64,000 nucleotides of DNA, taken from positions 86,156,001 through 86,220,000 of the forward strand of contig NC_071667.1 in assembly GCF_028554725.1 (NCBI RefSeq). Direction: 5' to 3'. The stretch is from Zeugodacus cucurbitae (taxonomy: Eukaryota; Arthropoda; Insecta; Diptera; Tephritidae). The notes beneath the pieces were generated by a model. The model did not search any database. It was not told the DNA's origin and saw only the letters and a list, made by a program, of their open reading frames with translations. The position numbers were made by a program, and so were the translations under genes. Numbering within the stretch: the stretch's first letter is position 1; every line of letters starts with the position of its first letter. This document shows, in pieces, positions 26,401-41,400 of the stretch.

Positions 26401-29400
26401 GAGTTGCCTTTTGCGCAGTTCGTCAGGTTGGAAAAGGAAATCTGTAAACAATAACGCCCGCCCGCATTGATTCGCAGTAATGTGACTTACATTTAACGCG
26501 CATAAAAAGTTAGGCAGTTCGAATTCGTCGGCAACACAAAGCATTGTTATTGCTACACCCTTACACATGTGTCAACATACGCAGACATTCTCTAATATGA
26601 TGACATTTACGAGCATATGTACGAGGAGATGATACTGTTTATATACAACATCATCCATGTAGACGCACTTGGTAGACATGAGAAGACGGGGCATATTGAG
26701 TGCTATTATAAGCGCGTAAAATAGCATTGGAGGGTGGAGCGTCTGCGATATGATCCAAAGTGTTCATGTGGAAGAGTCGTAATATAAAAATAAAAGCCTA
26801 AAAATAACAACTGGTTGTTGGCCGCCAACAAATGGTGAGCGCTGTAGTAGACAGATGGAAGAGACACTGATGTGTGTGTGTATCTAAAGCCGCGGCACTT
26901 ACAAATATATACTTTGTGCTCTACCGCACAAATAAAAAGCAATATCAGACACGCGGACACCAACTCCCGCTGATGGTTACTCATACGCAGCGCAGATAAA
27001 ACCATCGAGATTGTTGAGGTTACGCATACGCCCCGTCGACATTTTAAAACGCACTGATACGCATACACCCACACGTATCGTATATATGTAATTGAGTGCG
27101 TGTGGAATGGCATGGCAGAGCACTTAACAAACTGTAATTGATGAAAGTGTTGCTACCGCTGTTACTCTGTCCTCTGTTGGCTTCCATTCTCTCTACCATC
27201 GCCACCATCGCCTTTCTTGCTTTCGTTGCTTATCACGGCTTGCGGAGCGAGTGCCTTTGTTTGCCCCAACCGCTGATTGCATTAATGTGTCGCCTGTTTT
27301 ACGCTTCTTTTTCGCACATGTTTTGTGTTTGTTATGAGCCCGAAAGCGCTTTCTCTTGATTGCCTCCGCGTAATATGCTCCGGATGTCCAAGAAGCGAGA
27401 GTTCGCTATCTTTCTTTTCTTTTTAGTTATCTTCTCAATGGCCACCATTCAATACCTACACACACACTTCCTTCGTGGGTATCATGTGTCTGCATTGTCT
27501 TGTGGATGTTGTTGTTGTGCTAGTTAGCCTTACTGGGGTTTGGAGCATTACTGCATCATTAGCAGTTGTCGATATGGTCGCTTGATAAATGTGCGCAGCG
27601 GCCAGCTAATTTGTTTGTTTTTTCTTCTTATCTCTCTTTCTTTTGTTTTTCGTTTGTCTCAGTGGTGCTTTCTGCCTTTCCATCTGTCCGGCGTGTAACG
27701 AGTTTGTGAAGAGATAATTGTGTTGCACGCTTCGGTTTACTCGTGAGTTATCGCAGACGACCACCGGCTGCTGGCGGCGAGTCACTTACTTGCAAATGTT
27801 TACACTTGTAAATGAAAATGTTGGAGTGCTCAAAAAGGAAAATAATAAAATTGATTCGAGGAAATCAGTGGAGGAAAGTAAATTGTAAAAAACGGTACTT
27901 TGTTACGACGGTAAAGTAGTATTCAATAGGGTTAGGTAAATAAAGTAGTAGCGGCTCTTAGTAGCTGCCTACTAAACGCAAACTAAGTTTTGCTGAGAAA
28001 AATATTTCGGATAGAAGCTGCATTTTGGGGTTTAATAATGCGAATTCCAACTAAGAACTAAGTTGCCACCATCGCAGTAATATTCAACAGAAAAACAACA
28101 AAGACAAAGAAAAAATGTGAAAAGAGAAACTGAGAAAAACACAATGACAACAACAACAACAACAGCAAATGAAGCAATTAAACGAAGGCAAACAAGCGCA
28201 TTATGCCCGCATGGGCGACTTACTACATTGTGTAACATTGACTTTTGGCACAGAACGCACACAAAAGGCAACAGCAACAATAACAACAAGAGCAAAACAG
28301 TGTAGCGCCACATGCATGCCACTTGCTTCCTGTTGGTTGCAGCGCATTCGTGCCACAATGCGTCGCCACTTAGTGCTGCTGCTGCTGAAACTTTGCCCCG
28401 CTGCCACACCCGACTGCGGTGGCTTGAATAGCCTCTATGACTGTGACTGTGGCTGCTTGCGGTGTTGTCGTTGGCAGTTAAGTTGACATTGTTGCAGCTG
28501 TTTGTCTGTGTGTGTGCTTGAGGAAACAGCAATAGCCGAGTTAATGCGCGCCGCACAACTAATATTAATGCTGAAAACATGCAGCAGCACCACAAGGCCA
28601 CAATAATGACTGCTCCGTTGGCCACAACTCGAGCGACGCGTTGAACGGCGTTGAATGCACCCGAAAAGATTTCAATTTGCTGAATAATGCTCTTGTGGCT
28701 TTTCGGACTAGCGCCGCACCCAGACACACACACACCCACATTCCCTCATTGGCTGTTTTTGGTTTGCCATTTGTCGCTTGCAGTGGTCAGCAGGATGGCT
28801 GCCATAATGCGTGGATATGTTTGTGCTATCCCGTTAGCTACAAGGCTTAGGGTTGAATATATTCAAGTAGCAAGCCAACCACAAAATTCGAAACAAAATT
28901 CAACAGTGCTTCTTGCTGAAGTTGATTTTTTGGTGCAAAATGCATCACATCAGCACAGCTTCTTTTGACATAAAAATTTGACAGCCATTATGTCATTCAG
29001 AAATGTCAGTCTCTTTTATTTGCTATTATGGAGAAAACTGAATTTAAAGTGGGTAAGAATAAGAATTAGAAAACTATGGGTTTAATTGTGTTGGATGAGC
29101 GGTATGATTGGACACAAACTGTGAATTTTTGAAAGAAGCAGGAGAAGAGGATGAGGGAGCTCCCTTAATAAATCTCTTACCTACTTGTCTGATTGAAAAG
29201 CAAACTGATACAGTCACTGTGACTCTAAAACTCAAAGGGGGCCGGATGGATACATCATACCCCATTAATTGTGAGGTGCATATGTCTATATAGGAAATGG
29301 CGGCTCATACTGAAGTTAAACATATAAATTTTGAGATTTTACCACAATTTGTTTGTTGTGATTTTTGCCAGCGGGTTTTTAAGTGTTTCGAAGTTAGATA

Positions 29401-32400
29401 TTTGCAAGGCCTGTGGTAGACCTTCTAGTTAAATGAGAAATAGTAGAAAATGAAAACTAAATTACGTCTAAAAGAGGCTGAGGAGCTTTGATGCATATGA
29501 AGTGAACGAATTGTTGCTGAGAAATTGGAAAAGTAGTGGTACTTATGAAAGGTGAAAGGGAAGATGGTTTGACTATTCGCTACATATTTGGTTTTACTCA
29601 AAGTATTCTCTCCAAAGACATAAACAAAAATTTGTAGTTTTGGGAAGAAGAGAAATGTATGTCCGCCTGAAGAGAAATGTATGTTCGAATACGAGTAACT
29701 CGATGCCCAAAGGTTCATAATTTGATTAGGTTTTGTGCTCTTCTCATATTAGTAGCAAATATATAAAAATTTACTTGATAAAATAGCAGATTCATAAGGG
29801 TTACACATTCTACAAACCCTTTTTGCCAAGAAAGTTGATTCTAGTAATGTGTAATATATACATTATAATTATGAAATCAATAAAGTTTACTCATGCAATG
29901 TTTATATAGTATATGTATATTTGCTTAATTTATGTAACCCAACACTAAGCAAACCGAGCTGTAGCAATTAAGTAAGTAATTTGAGACATAATTCAGCATT
30001 TTGTGAGTACTAATACGAGGTTATATGCTTGCAGTTCACCTGCACCTGTTACCAAAAGTGTATATATGAGTGTACAACATACTGTCAAGTAGAGGCTCTG
30101 TAAATTAAATGAAATTATGATAATTTCCATATTCACACCTCAGAAGTTTTGAAATGGTATTAACAAAGGCGGTGCTTATTCCGCCAACCCACACCCCATG
30201 TGTGCCCTCATTTAGCAAACATGAAAATCTAATTATCGTGAGCTCATGTCTTCGTCTGTATATTTAGTTTACGTAATTTAAGTTTAGCCAAGCGCGGTCG
30301 AACCAAATGCAACTGCTGTTCTAACCCCTTCGTGCCGCAGACTCTGCTCTGTAATGAATACACATTACAGATGCTTCAGGTGTTTGTGCGCTTGTGTGTG
30401 TGTTTATGTACTCAGCGCGTAATTTTCTAATTGATTTTCGCGCTTTTACAAAATGCTCGGTCTGTCTGCCTGTTCACCGTATCAAATTTGCGAAATAAGA
30501 GTCACTTGACGCGTGCCCAACCATCCGCAGCCTTAGAGGTAATTATGTGCGCACATATATACACACAATTATGCACGGAATGAGTTAGTTGAATGATCTT
30601 TGTGCCGTTCAACTCTTATAAACAAACAGTTTAACACATTCATCTACATATTTTCCTATATAATGGTAAACGATTTAATGCAGACTATGATCTATATTAT
30701 TTGGCGGGTTTGGTAGGCACACTGATTACTAATTAGGAAATTATGTGAGTTTGATTATGGCAGCTGCATAATGTGTCCATGGATAATATAGTTATATTCA
30801 TATTGAGCAGGTGGCAATTTTATGTGGAATTCACTACGACGAGTCTCGTGTAGCAAAAATGAATTCTGAATATTTACCCACATAACGCTACGAGTATTTG
30901 TGTCAACTTTATATCCTTTAACCACTCCCTTAATGGTGTTGTAGAACACACTCTACTTAAAAGTTCCCCTTTAAACACGACAATAGTTTAGAGTTTCGTT
31001 TCAAATCGTAAAATATACCAAAGCATTTAAAGCAATTCGATGTAAGGATAATCATCATGCGAATTTTACACATCGTTAACCGGGTTGACATACATACACA
31101 CTTGATTTCGAGTGGATATAGCTTCCCTTGTTCCCCCAACTATTGGTAATGCAGATGTGCGTACGATAAGCACGAACTTAAACTTAAACACACACACTCG
31201 CGCTAATTCGGTGCTAATTAACAGCATTTATTGTTTTTAGTGCTGCGCGCTCTCGCTCTTTTTGAAGCTGTACCAGCAGTTGGTATCATAATTGAAAATT
31301 ATAGGGTGTAAATGTGGGGAATTTGCATAACGTGTGAGTTTATTGAGTACCCAAGAAGAAGTAGTCAGCACCAAAATGTCAATGGGATGGAAATAGATTG
31401 AATTTAATGTTGCATACGCGTTTGTGAGTTTGCTTATTGTTACCTATATATCCAACCAACATAAAATCGTGTTAGTCCATGGGTTAAATCATGAATAGTA
31501 CTCTTAATGTAATAGTAATCTCTAAAATCATAATTATTAATTCTTATAATCATTTATCTCCGTATAAAAAATTTACTTACTTAATTTCGTAGATGCCACC
31601 GGGCGTATGAGTAACCTTTAATTTTAAAGGACGATGAATAGCGGCTTTATTCTTGACTTACTTGATACTTTACCTATTCATCAGCCAGCTTTTAGTTTCT
31701 TTCTGCGCGAATGCTGCTGGATTTTAGAAATTTACGGAGTCTAGTAACTTCTATGTCACTTCAATGCGTGCTACAAAGCAACAAAGTTCTGGCAATTAAT
31801 TTGACTAATATCAACACAACTTTTTAATGTCTTCCGATTATATAAATCGATTTGCGAAAACGTAATATAAGAATGGCAAAAGTTTTCAACTTGCAATCCA
31901 TTTGCGCTTCCAGTGTGCGTCCAAAAGGCGGCAAAAGGCGCACACATTGCCTTCGCACTCCCACTCTCCCCAGCCTCCTCTCTGACCGGTCGGTTGCTCA
32001 ACACATTTTGGCTTTGGTGCACACTGCCATTTGCTTGCTTAGGTCATAATTTATATGTGCGAATGACAGCGGTGTGGGTGAGTGCGAACGTGACTCCAGC
32101 TGGCACTATCAGCTTCAAGGGCTGCTGCGCCATATGCGAAACTACCCAAGAGCTGAGCTGTGCTGGGTTTTGCAAGTCTGCTTAGTTGTTTATGTGTTTG
32201 CTTTTGTAAGATTTGAGGTTTCTGCTTTGCTTTGCTTATATTATTTAACAATTCTATCATACTCGAGTATACTGTATTTCGCTATATAAATATTCGAAAG
32301 CACAAAGGAAAACATAACTTTTGGCACTTCACTTATGGGATAGCAAATAAACTAGTGTAATGGTGCAGTGGATTTGTTTCAAATATGAAATGCTCATTCA

Positions 32401-35400
32401 ACTCGAGTAATGGACCGACAACATTAAGTCTCAGAAAGAGCTGCAGTTATGTCTTTTTGAAAATTTATTTGAAATAAATGAAATGAAGCATTAAGAGTAG
32501 CTTTTTAGGAGTCTAGGCTTTCGAGCTTTTACTGTTTTTTGTTTTAAGTTAACGCAATACAAATCACTCATCAAAGCTGAAAGAAAAGCCACACACACCG
32601 ACGCAGATGTGCTTGTAAGACTGTACGTGTCTTGCAAAGGACTCCATCAGCATATTGTCTCATCAAAGCCGTAAATTCGCAAATCTACAGTAAATTGCAA
32701 TGCGTCCATTACTCAAATACAAACACACACACACATACACGAGTACATTGTAGCGGAGTAATCACCGTTATTGCACATTGCGCTTAATGACCGTTACACA
32801 TGTACTCGTATGTGCACACGCGCCGCTTAATGCCTGCCGACTAATGAACGATTTGTAAAACAAATCACTGCTGTTCACAGTTAAATAACTGTTAGGAATA
32901 CTCGTGTCTTTGTGTGCGTGTGTGACAATTGGAGACAAATGTCTAGTGAGAGACCCCTAAGCCCCTTGGCCGCTATTAACAAACACATAAAAGATTTGCT
33001 AAAGAGCAACAAGCACCGACACACTCACTCGCCCATGCATGTAGCTGTAAATTTTCGGCAATAACAGCAGCAGTGAAGCATTGCTGGCATTCGCTGAATT
33101 AACAGTTAGTTATAAATTGCGGTGCAAACAAAGTACTTGGCCAACACATCATCGACAAAGTGACACAAAGTTGTGTCGCAAGCACACACAGCCACACAGG
33201 CGAACTCACAGCCACAAATGCTTGCGCGCATATATTAGAAGACTCTTCGTTGGCGGCAAATATGTGTGGACCGAGTCTAGGGGAACATACAGAGTATGAG
33301 CAAATGGCAGAAGCGAATGTGAAATGCGAAGTAGTAAATAATGCCAGAGAGAGATCATCAGCGACGAGTGCGGAAAGCGAGGAGTTTTATAATCATGGCT
33401 CTGCGCTGCAAATTCCGTGGCGCGTGCCTCTGCAGTCAGCTGAAATGCGAAAGCCAGCATATGATAACTTGTACGAGTACTTGTGAACTCCCCCCGGGCG
33501 GTTGGAGGAAATAGCGCACCACAAGGCGTGTGGCAAGTGACTGTGCTATAAACAATGCGCCAGCGGACATACATGCATATAGACAAATATTAAAAGTGAA
33601 CTCACGTCGCTGAGAAACTGATAAACATATAATATGCTTGATGTGTTTGTTGTGCTTGGACTTGGCATTGACACGAACGGTATTAACGGCGGCGACGACT
33701 CCGACCCATTTGCTGCTGCTTCCGTTACACTTTTTCTAACGGTTCGTTCGCCGTTATTTTTTATCCGCTTTTCTGTGTCATCTTTATTATGCTCCCTTAT
33801 TCGTGCTAACTCGCTGAAGCTGCGCAGGCTGCGCGCCGCCATGCGTGGCTAATATTTCAATAAAATTACGCACAATGCCAGACATAATAGCCCAGCAGCG
33901 GCCAATATGAATCAAATTCAGCTTAGACGCCGCTTTTAACAGCCAGTGAACACAATTACATAGCGCGACCTCCGTCAATGCCACTTGCATTGTAGTACGG
34001 AGTGACGCGGGAGAGGAGAGAGCGTAGAGAGACGGATTTAGTATTCATAGTGGATTAATTTTTTATGCCTGCAAGGGTAAATATGAGGGGATTACTGAGG
34101 TCTATGCAGAAGACTTCATTAAAGAGAAAATGTTAGCAAGTATGTGAGTAAGTGAACTTCAGAAAAGGCGTTGCCTCGGGAATTGGGTACTATAAGACGA
34201 TAAGTAGGAGCCCCTTTTGTATTCTATCATACACATAATCTATAAAGAGAGCTCCTTAAAACCCTTGAATAGCTATAAGTATAATCAAAATTTCGAGAAT
34301 ATCGATTTCGGTTTTTAATGACGTCGTAGAGTTTGAAAGCCCCGATGGGATGAGGCAACTAATGTACGAGTATGTTCGTATGTACATACATATATGCTGG
34401 CGTTGTGACTAATCTTGCCTACCATATCATGGAATTCAAATTGACGAGCTCACACCTCTCACCACAGCACCGTCAGCGCCTGGAGCTTCATTTTGTAACG
34501 CAGTGCCGTTGAAGGCAATGAATGTGACAGGAATGCTGTTTGCTGAATATTTGGCGAGTGAGCAAGAAAAAAGAACTCATTGTAGATTCCGCCTACACAT
34601 TTTTGGTGTGAAAATGAAAAGAATTTCAATTTCAATGTCATTGCTGATGCCATTGCCGATATGCCTTTATCACGCCCGCAATACATACAAATAAATAATA
34701 AAGACCGTTAAAGAATGAGAAAAGCACGACCTGAAGTGTTGAGCGCATGTGAGCTGTCTGAGATAAATGCCGTTATATACGCGCATATGCGCTCATGTGG
34801 CTGAATGCCCCGCAGGAAATACTGTTGACTGCATTTGTATTGTAATACCTTGTAGCGCTCGCATTCACGAATTTCCTGCCGGGGCTGCCAGTGATGACAA
34901 TAAAAGAAGCAAAGAAGCTTCCATTTTTGCCGTTACAGTAGCCTTTATTCTTTTGACATCAGCCTTGCTGCGGAAGCTGAGAAAGTTGGTCTTCATAATA
35001 CTCGCGGGCGTGTGTGTGTGTATGTGTTTAACTGTAAAAGGGCGATCGATTTGCAGGCTTACTAGGCGCCAACAAAAGTTCCGTTCGCTTCGCGCTTAAG
35101 TTTGGGTTTCGCTAAGCTTATTTGTGTGCTTCATTTATATGTGTGTGTGTGTTTGTATTTGTTTGCGTTCATTCACTTCGCCTTTTGTTTGTTTGTTTTC
35201 GCTTTGCAATATATCATCTGAGTGCGGCTTCAGCCCCGAGCCGAATATTGTTTCCCTCCCTTATTGATTACATTTCGCATTGTGCGGATACAAATACTGT
35301 TGTGTGGAGACAGGGGCGCGAAGCTCATTGATTTCGTAGCAATTTTCTTTGTTTGCAAATGTATTTTTTGTATTTGTACAATGTACATTCCTCTTACAAA

Positions 35401-38400
35401 TTTATATGTTCGAGATGTGTTATCAGCAAGCCAAGTTTAAATGGCTGCCAGCCACCTCACCTCTGTAGATGTAATGCGAACTCTGCTCAAGACTTTGCAC
35501 AAATATTTGCGGAATTTAGTTAGATATGTATGTAAATGTACCTGAAGACATGCGCCTATTTAAGTATTTGAAGTGTTGAATATTTCCTGAAAATGCTACT
35601 TAAAATATGTAAATACATAGGTACCTACTTAAGGTTGCATAAACGCTATGAAAATATTAGCAGACGCAAGTTTTATAAATTAATTTTAATAACTTGATTT
35701 TTAATAATTTGTCAATAGAACTCAGTAAATTTTTTAAACTATTTGGAATCATTCAGATTGATATTTAAATTGCTCATAACAAAAAGAAAGATTGGACGAC
35801 AGAGAGAAACCATTAAGCTTACAGCGCCTTTGAAAGGTGCATACTCTCTTAATAAGTATTGAAAATTCTAGAATCTAACTAAAAACTGCTTGATGATTTC
35901 CGATTTTTAATACTAACTGATTTCAAACAAATATTTCTTTCTGATTTGCATAGCGCATTGCTACTTTAGAGCATAAAAATTAGCTTTATTTGTAGCAAGG
36001 TATTATACAAGCATTTCTACTGACACGTCCTACCAATCTACACACTTTTTTTTAATATATTTATTTACACAACTCTCTCTCTCTCACACCGAGTTCAAAG
36101 CAACAAAATTTTATATTTGTCTTCAATCATCTTAATGTTCAAATAAAAATCAAATAGCCCACAAACAACCACATTGTGGCCGAGGCAATGAGTAGCAATA
36201 AATGCCGAACTGCGTGCACACAGTCGTAACATTTTCGAGCAACGCTCGCCATAATCATAATATACCGTACATACATAGGTTAGTATGTGTGTGTGTGTGT
36301 GAATGCAGTAAGCAGTATAATGTGTGTCAATAAATGTTCAATGAATAAAAAAGCGAACGTGCCACGAATACACAACTGCTGCCACATTGGCACCTTCCTC
36401 TCTCCAGCTGACTTCATTACAGAAGTGCCTACTAAAATTTCAAGTACTCGCCACAAATTTGGGAAGGAGGAAGTGGCTGAGTGTGAGTACAAAGTGCTCT
36501 TGATACAGTTGTTTTGCCGCTGCTGCTGCTTTGCAACTTGATTTATATTATTTGCATTCACACATTTTCATGGTCTTTCGGAGAGGCCGTGCATGTACTT
36601 GCGTCTACATGCACTGCAATAGAAAAACAACAGCAACATTTCTGCATCTGGAATTGAATTGAAATTATCTGTTTTTAAAAAGTGGTCCACTTTCGTGCAA
36701 TCCATTACATTCATTTTCACTTTAATTATTTAATTATCAGCATGCATTTACCTTCATTTACTACGAGGGACAATTCAATTGACTTTGATACGGCTATTTT
36801 TATTCACACACAGCCGCAAATTAGTCAAGGCCGAAGAAGTCTATACTCGTACAATCTATTCTTGGCGCACAGATACTCGTGCATACACAGGCCACATCTT
36901 GTAGTCGAGGTTAATTGCTTGCGACTTGGCGATGGATATACTTACACACAACTAACTGTACATGTGTATGCGTGTGTGTGTGTGCTGTAATGTAGGCTCC
37001 GTCCGTTTCGTGTGACTAATTGAGTTGCCTCAACCAAACATCAATTTATTACATCCTCCAACGCTTTTAGCAGCTTAGTTAACCTATTTGCTGTGACATG
37101 CACGAACGCTTAGATGTGTGTTGGCGCGTAAATGGAGAATAAATCGACCTTATGTAGATATCCAAACAACTGCGAACCTCGATTCCCGATTGATTACTAA
37201 CCACTTTCTCGAAGCTATATATGTATGTATAGAATTCGCTAAATATTTCTCTTTAAATCCGCATTCTGAAATGAGTATGCCTAAAATCGTCATTTATTCA
37301 GCATTAACTTTCGATTGAATCTTTCTATATATGTATATTATCTTAATATCAACCGACTTGTGTTTTTGCCGAAATATAAAGATTCAGCAAGTCTTCATTT
37401 CTAAATGTATATAAACTATTTTAATAGCAATTATACATACCCACAAATGTACTTCTATTGTGAGCTAAGATAAAATTTCTTTTATTTTGTGTTGGCGGCG
37501 AGGAATTTCTGCTAACGGCGTTTGGCCTTTAGCTTAATGCCTCGAGTGCATCAATTTGCACGTTTTCCAAATATAAACGACCATGTATTGGCCGTTTTCT
37601 TCCGGCTATTAGAATTGCTACTACTTCAAAGGGTGTTCCAAAATGAGATTGGATTTCCTAGATTTTATTATTTAAAGCATTTAAAAGGAGAACATATATG
37701 TAGAATAGGTGAATAACTTTGCTTTGCTCTCAACCAACCCGCGCGGGACACCCTTTCTTTCAAGAACTGCCGTCTTGTGTGAACCGATGCATACTAAGAA
37801 ATCGATTCCTCTTGATTGCCTGCGGCAAACCGAAATCACCCAAAGTTAAATCGACTATTCAGCGTTTTCGGCGTTGACTGATTGGGGTCAATTCAACCGC
37901 ATACGAACTTTCACGATGAGTTTTCGGATAACAGTTGGAAAGCGGAATAACACACGATTACAATCCATGTGTGTGCCAATACTCCCACATACTATAATGA
38001 TTGAGTATAGTATGAGGGAGGTCTTCTTGTGCTGGTGCGTGTTTTCTTTTGCTGCGGCCAAGATTAACTGGCTGCCTCTGATGGCTTCTGTTGAAGCGGG
38101 AATTATTGTTACATCCTTTTGCGTTTAACATTATGGACACGTTTTCGGCATTTTACACATTCATAGCGGCAAATAGAGTGCACCCATGGCGGGGGCGCGC
38201 TTTATGAACTGTTGACATTTTGGTCAAAGCGTTTTGTGAACCCTCCACCACCATCGAGTTAATGGCGAATTTATAACGATTGATTAACATTGTGTGATTG
38301 CATGTGAAAAATGTAATTGTAAATTCTATTGGCATTATTGAAAGAGGATCTTCTAATTTTAAGCTCAGAATTATATGTCAGTGTCTTGTTTCGAATTTAG

Positions 38401-41400
38401 CAATTATTTTTTAATAAAACTTCAAACTTATTCTATTGTAACCGTAAATATTCACTTCAAGTTTATTTTCTATGGAGCGGACAACTCTTTAATATCATTG
38501 TAATAAATAGTGCTCTTAGGTGCTCAGACATAGAAACATACATACTTAATACCCATTTATATACTTTGAGGTTATCACTTTAGCTAAGAGTGAATTTTTG
38601 GAGTGGATGTATGAAATAAACTCTATCCATTTTATTCTCGATTCATGAATTCAATAGGGTATTTAAAACTTAATGTGGGATTTCTTTTATAAAGTGTGTT
38701 TTTAGGAATGTGGTTTTCAAGAACAAATAAAACGCATATGATTTAATGTAATGGGCTATAAAAAATACCAACCAGATACCCAATTTTCGCTCATGTTTTT
38801 TGCAGCATTTGCGCCGTATACCATAACCACGTATACGTTGTTACGGAGTAAGTTCGTTAAGGTACCTCAGTTAAATAATTATATGTGCATGAACTTTTTG
38901 CAAAAAAAAATTAAAGGTTACAAAATTGCAAAAGATTTCTCAGTATACAGTTTTGTTATTATTAATGTATACGAAAAAAAAAAAAAAAACAAAAAATTAA
39001 CCAATTTCAAAATATTTTTTAAACTATAAAACAGAATTGAGGTTTAGGCTAATAGTAAATATTTATATGTGCATTTTACTATTTTTACCAGTAAAGCCTA
39101 TACATTTGAGTTTAACTGAAAGAAATGTTTAGTTTAATAGTCAGTAGAATTGTCCTTATATTTTAAATCTAAATTAAGCCGCTTAATCAGAGAATTAACT
39201 ACTGACTGTAGAATAGTTATGTAAATATTGGCAAATTCTTGCTTTATGGCTAATTTAAGGTGACGTCCTGTCTCAAACTGCTTTCCGTTTTGGAAAATAG
39301 GAGCAGAGAGGTTCTCCCAGAGATCCTCAATAGGATTTAGGTTCGAACTCAATGCTGCACATTGTAATACCGGAATTTTCCGGTCGTAAAAGATGTTCTT
39401 CGTGTGGATTGAAGCGTTATCCTTTCGATATGTCCAGTTATATGCCATAAATATTGCCAGCAAATTTTATTAACTCGCTATCCAAAAGATCTACATTGAT
39501 ATTAGCATTCATTAGAGTGAATATAAAACATGTAGATAGCTTTCCACAGCAGCAAATGCAGCCCATGAAATCAAGGTACCGCTTCCAAAACATTGCTTGT
39601 AGTAGGACCGTCGTTTTTGGTGCGAATCTCTCCAATATTTCTTGCAATGACCTGGTCCGACCAAATTAAATTTTTTTTTCATCACTAAATACTGTATTGT
39701 ATCACTCATCGGTACGGAATTGGTATTTATTTGCAAACCTCAAATGTGCTTTATTGTGTCTTTCTTTAGGTGCCATGGAGGTGTGTTTCAGAAACTGATA
39801 TTTATGTATATTTGGGAAAATTATATTTATTGTGATTTTCTGTCTTAACTACACCACCTACAATAATTTTGAAATCAATTTTTAGCAAAAGAAGTTTTTG
39901 CTGCTACACTATCAGTAAGAAAGATCTCCTAAACTGATTTTGCACATATAAATATTTACTATGCAATACCCAATTCACAAGCACATTCTTAATGTAACTG
40001 TACAATGAACGAGAAAAGTATGAAATAATTTTCGTTGCATAGTAACGGTAACATATCAATATTTTATTCCACATTTACCGAAATCCAAAAAATAACAGTG
40101 AATAAGAAATATAAACAAAAGCAGAAATGCACATATAATTATTTGACTGGGGTATATTATGAAAAAGTAAACTAAATTGAGTATAACTCAAGTAACAGTT
40201 GAGGTATTGCCTCATTGAAAACCACATTTAAAAAACAAAACTCCCGTTATATGCCTATGTATGTATGTATGTATGTAGTTCAACCACTTTGCAACTAATA
40301 AGTAAAAATGTGTAGAAGTGTAAGAAACATTGATAGCTGAATATTTGAAGGTCTCGTCTGTGTGGCCCTTTACATATGTGGCGGTCGCATTAAATATGTG
40401 TCAGCATTTAACCTACAAACAATATCATTTCGTTGTTCGTTGTGTAACGGTTTTATTTCTTTCTTGTTATAAACAATCTGATATTCCAGACACAATGATG
40501 GATTGCTTATGATCAATCATGCCAACAGAAACGATATGAAAGGGAATAACGAAAATGAACCCAGTGTTTAAGGGAAGAAGAACAGAAGAATTATTGCAAT
40601 GGAAATGGGTCATTTACCACATCGATTTTGGGTTGAAACTAAAAATTTAATTGAAAAAATTATTGAACAATTTCTAATTAAATTTAATGTCTTTACTTTA
40701 TAAGGAAATAATAATTTACATATTATTTAGCTAACTTAGTTAGAGTAGTTGGATGTTGTCGTTATAGGCTTGAGTTATTTAAGCTTCATGAATGTTAGAG
40801 TATGAGATCAATTTTGGCAGAAATCCACTTAATTGAGTAGGAAAATAATGGGGTTTAAGAAAATTAATAATGCGTTGCGTAGAATATCTAATTCCCTTTC
40901 TACAACATGACTATTCCAAAAATTTAATCATCTGCATAAATATATTGGAAACTATGTCACATACTTCATAACTCAATTCTCCCATGGTGATTTATGTGGC
41001 GCAATTTTAGAGGTCATCAAAGAGCTATAGCGAATGTTATTATTGCAAGAGGAAAAGTGAAGAAAGTGTACTTTATTTCCACAGAGAGTGGAAGCGATGA
41101 GAATGTTAACGAAAAATGATGCAAACACGCTGACAATTACTTGGAATATTGCGTGTTCGATTAGTAATTGAAGTTGCCTTCGCCTGTGGTTGATGGTGGG
41201 GGTTAACATTCAATTAAAAGAAAATACCTAAAAGATGGCAATGTATCTATTCCCAATAGAAATAAAATGCTAATATTTTATCGTCCGTCTTGTCTGCCGT
41301 CTGCCCTTTGTCCAAGGATTTTAATAAAGGTGACCTTTTTCTGCTAAACTCATTATTCAGAGTGAGTGGCGTGTCTGTTTGACTTTCACTTATTGTATAT

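Noticed and set aside
28032..28739. 235-codon minus-strand frame, the longest in the window
   Set aside because: Composition is dominated by Leu, Val, Cys and Ser runs produced by ttg/ctg/gtt triplet repeats. It has no start or splice context and lies in a large intron.
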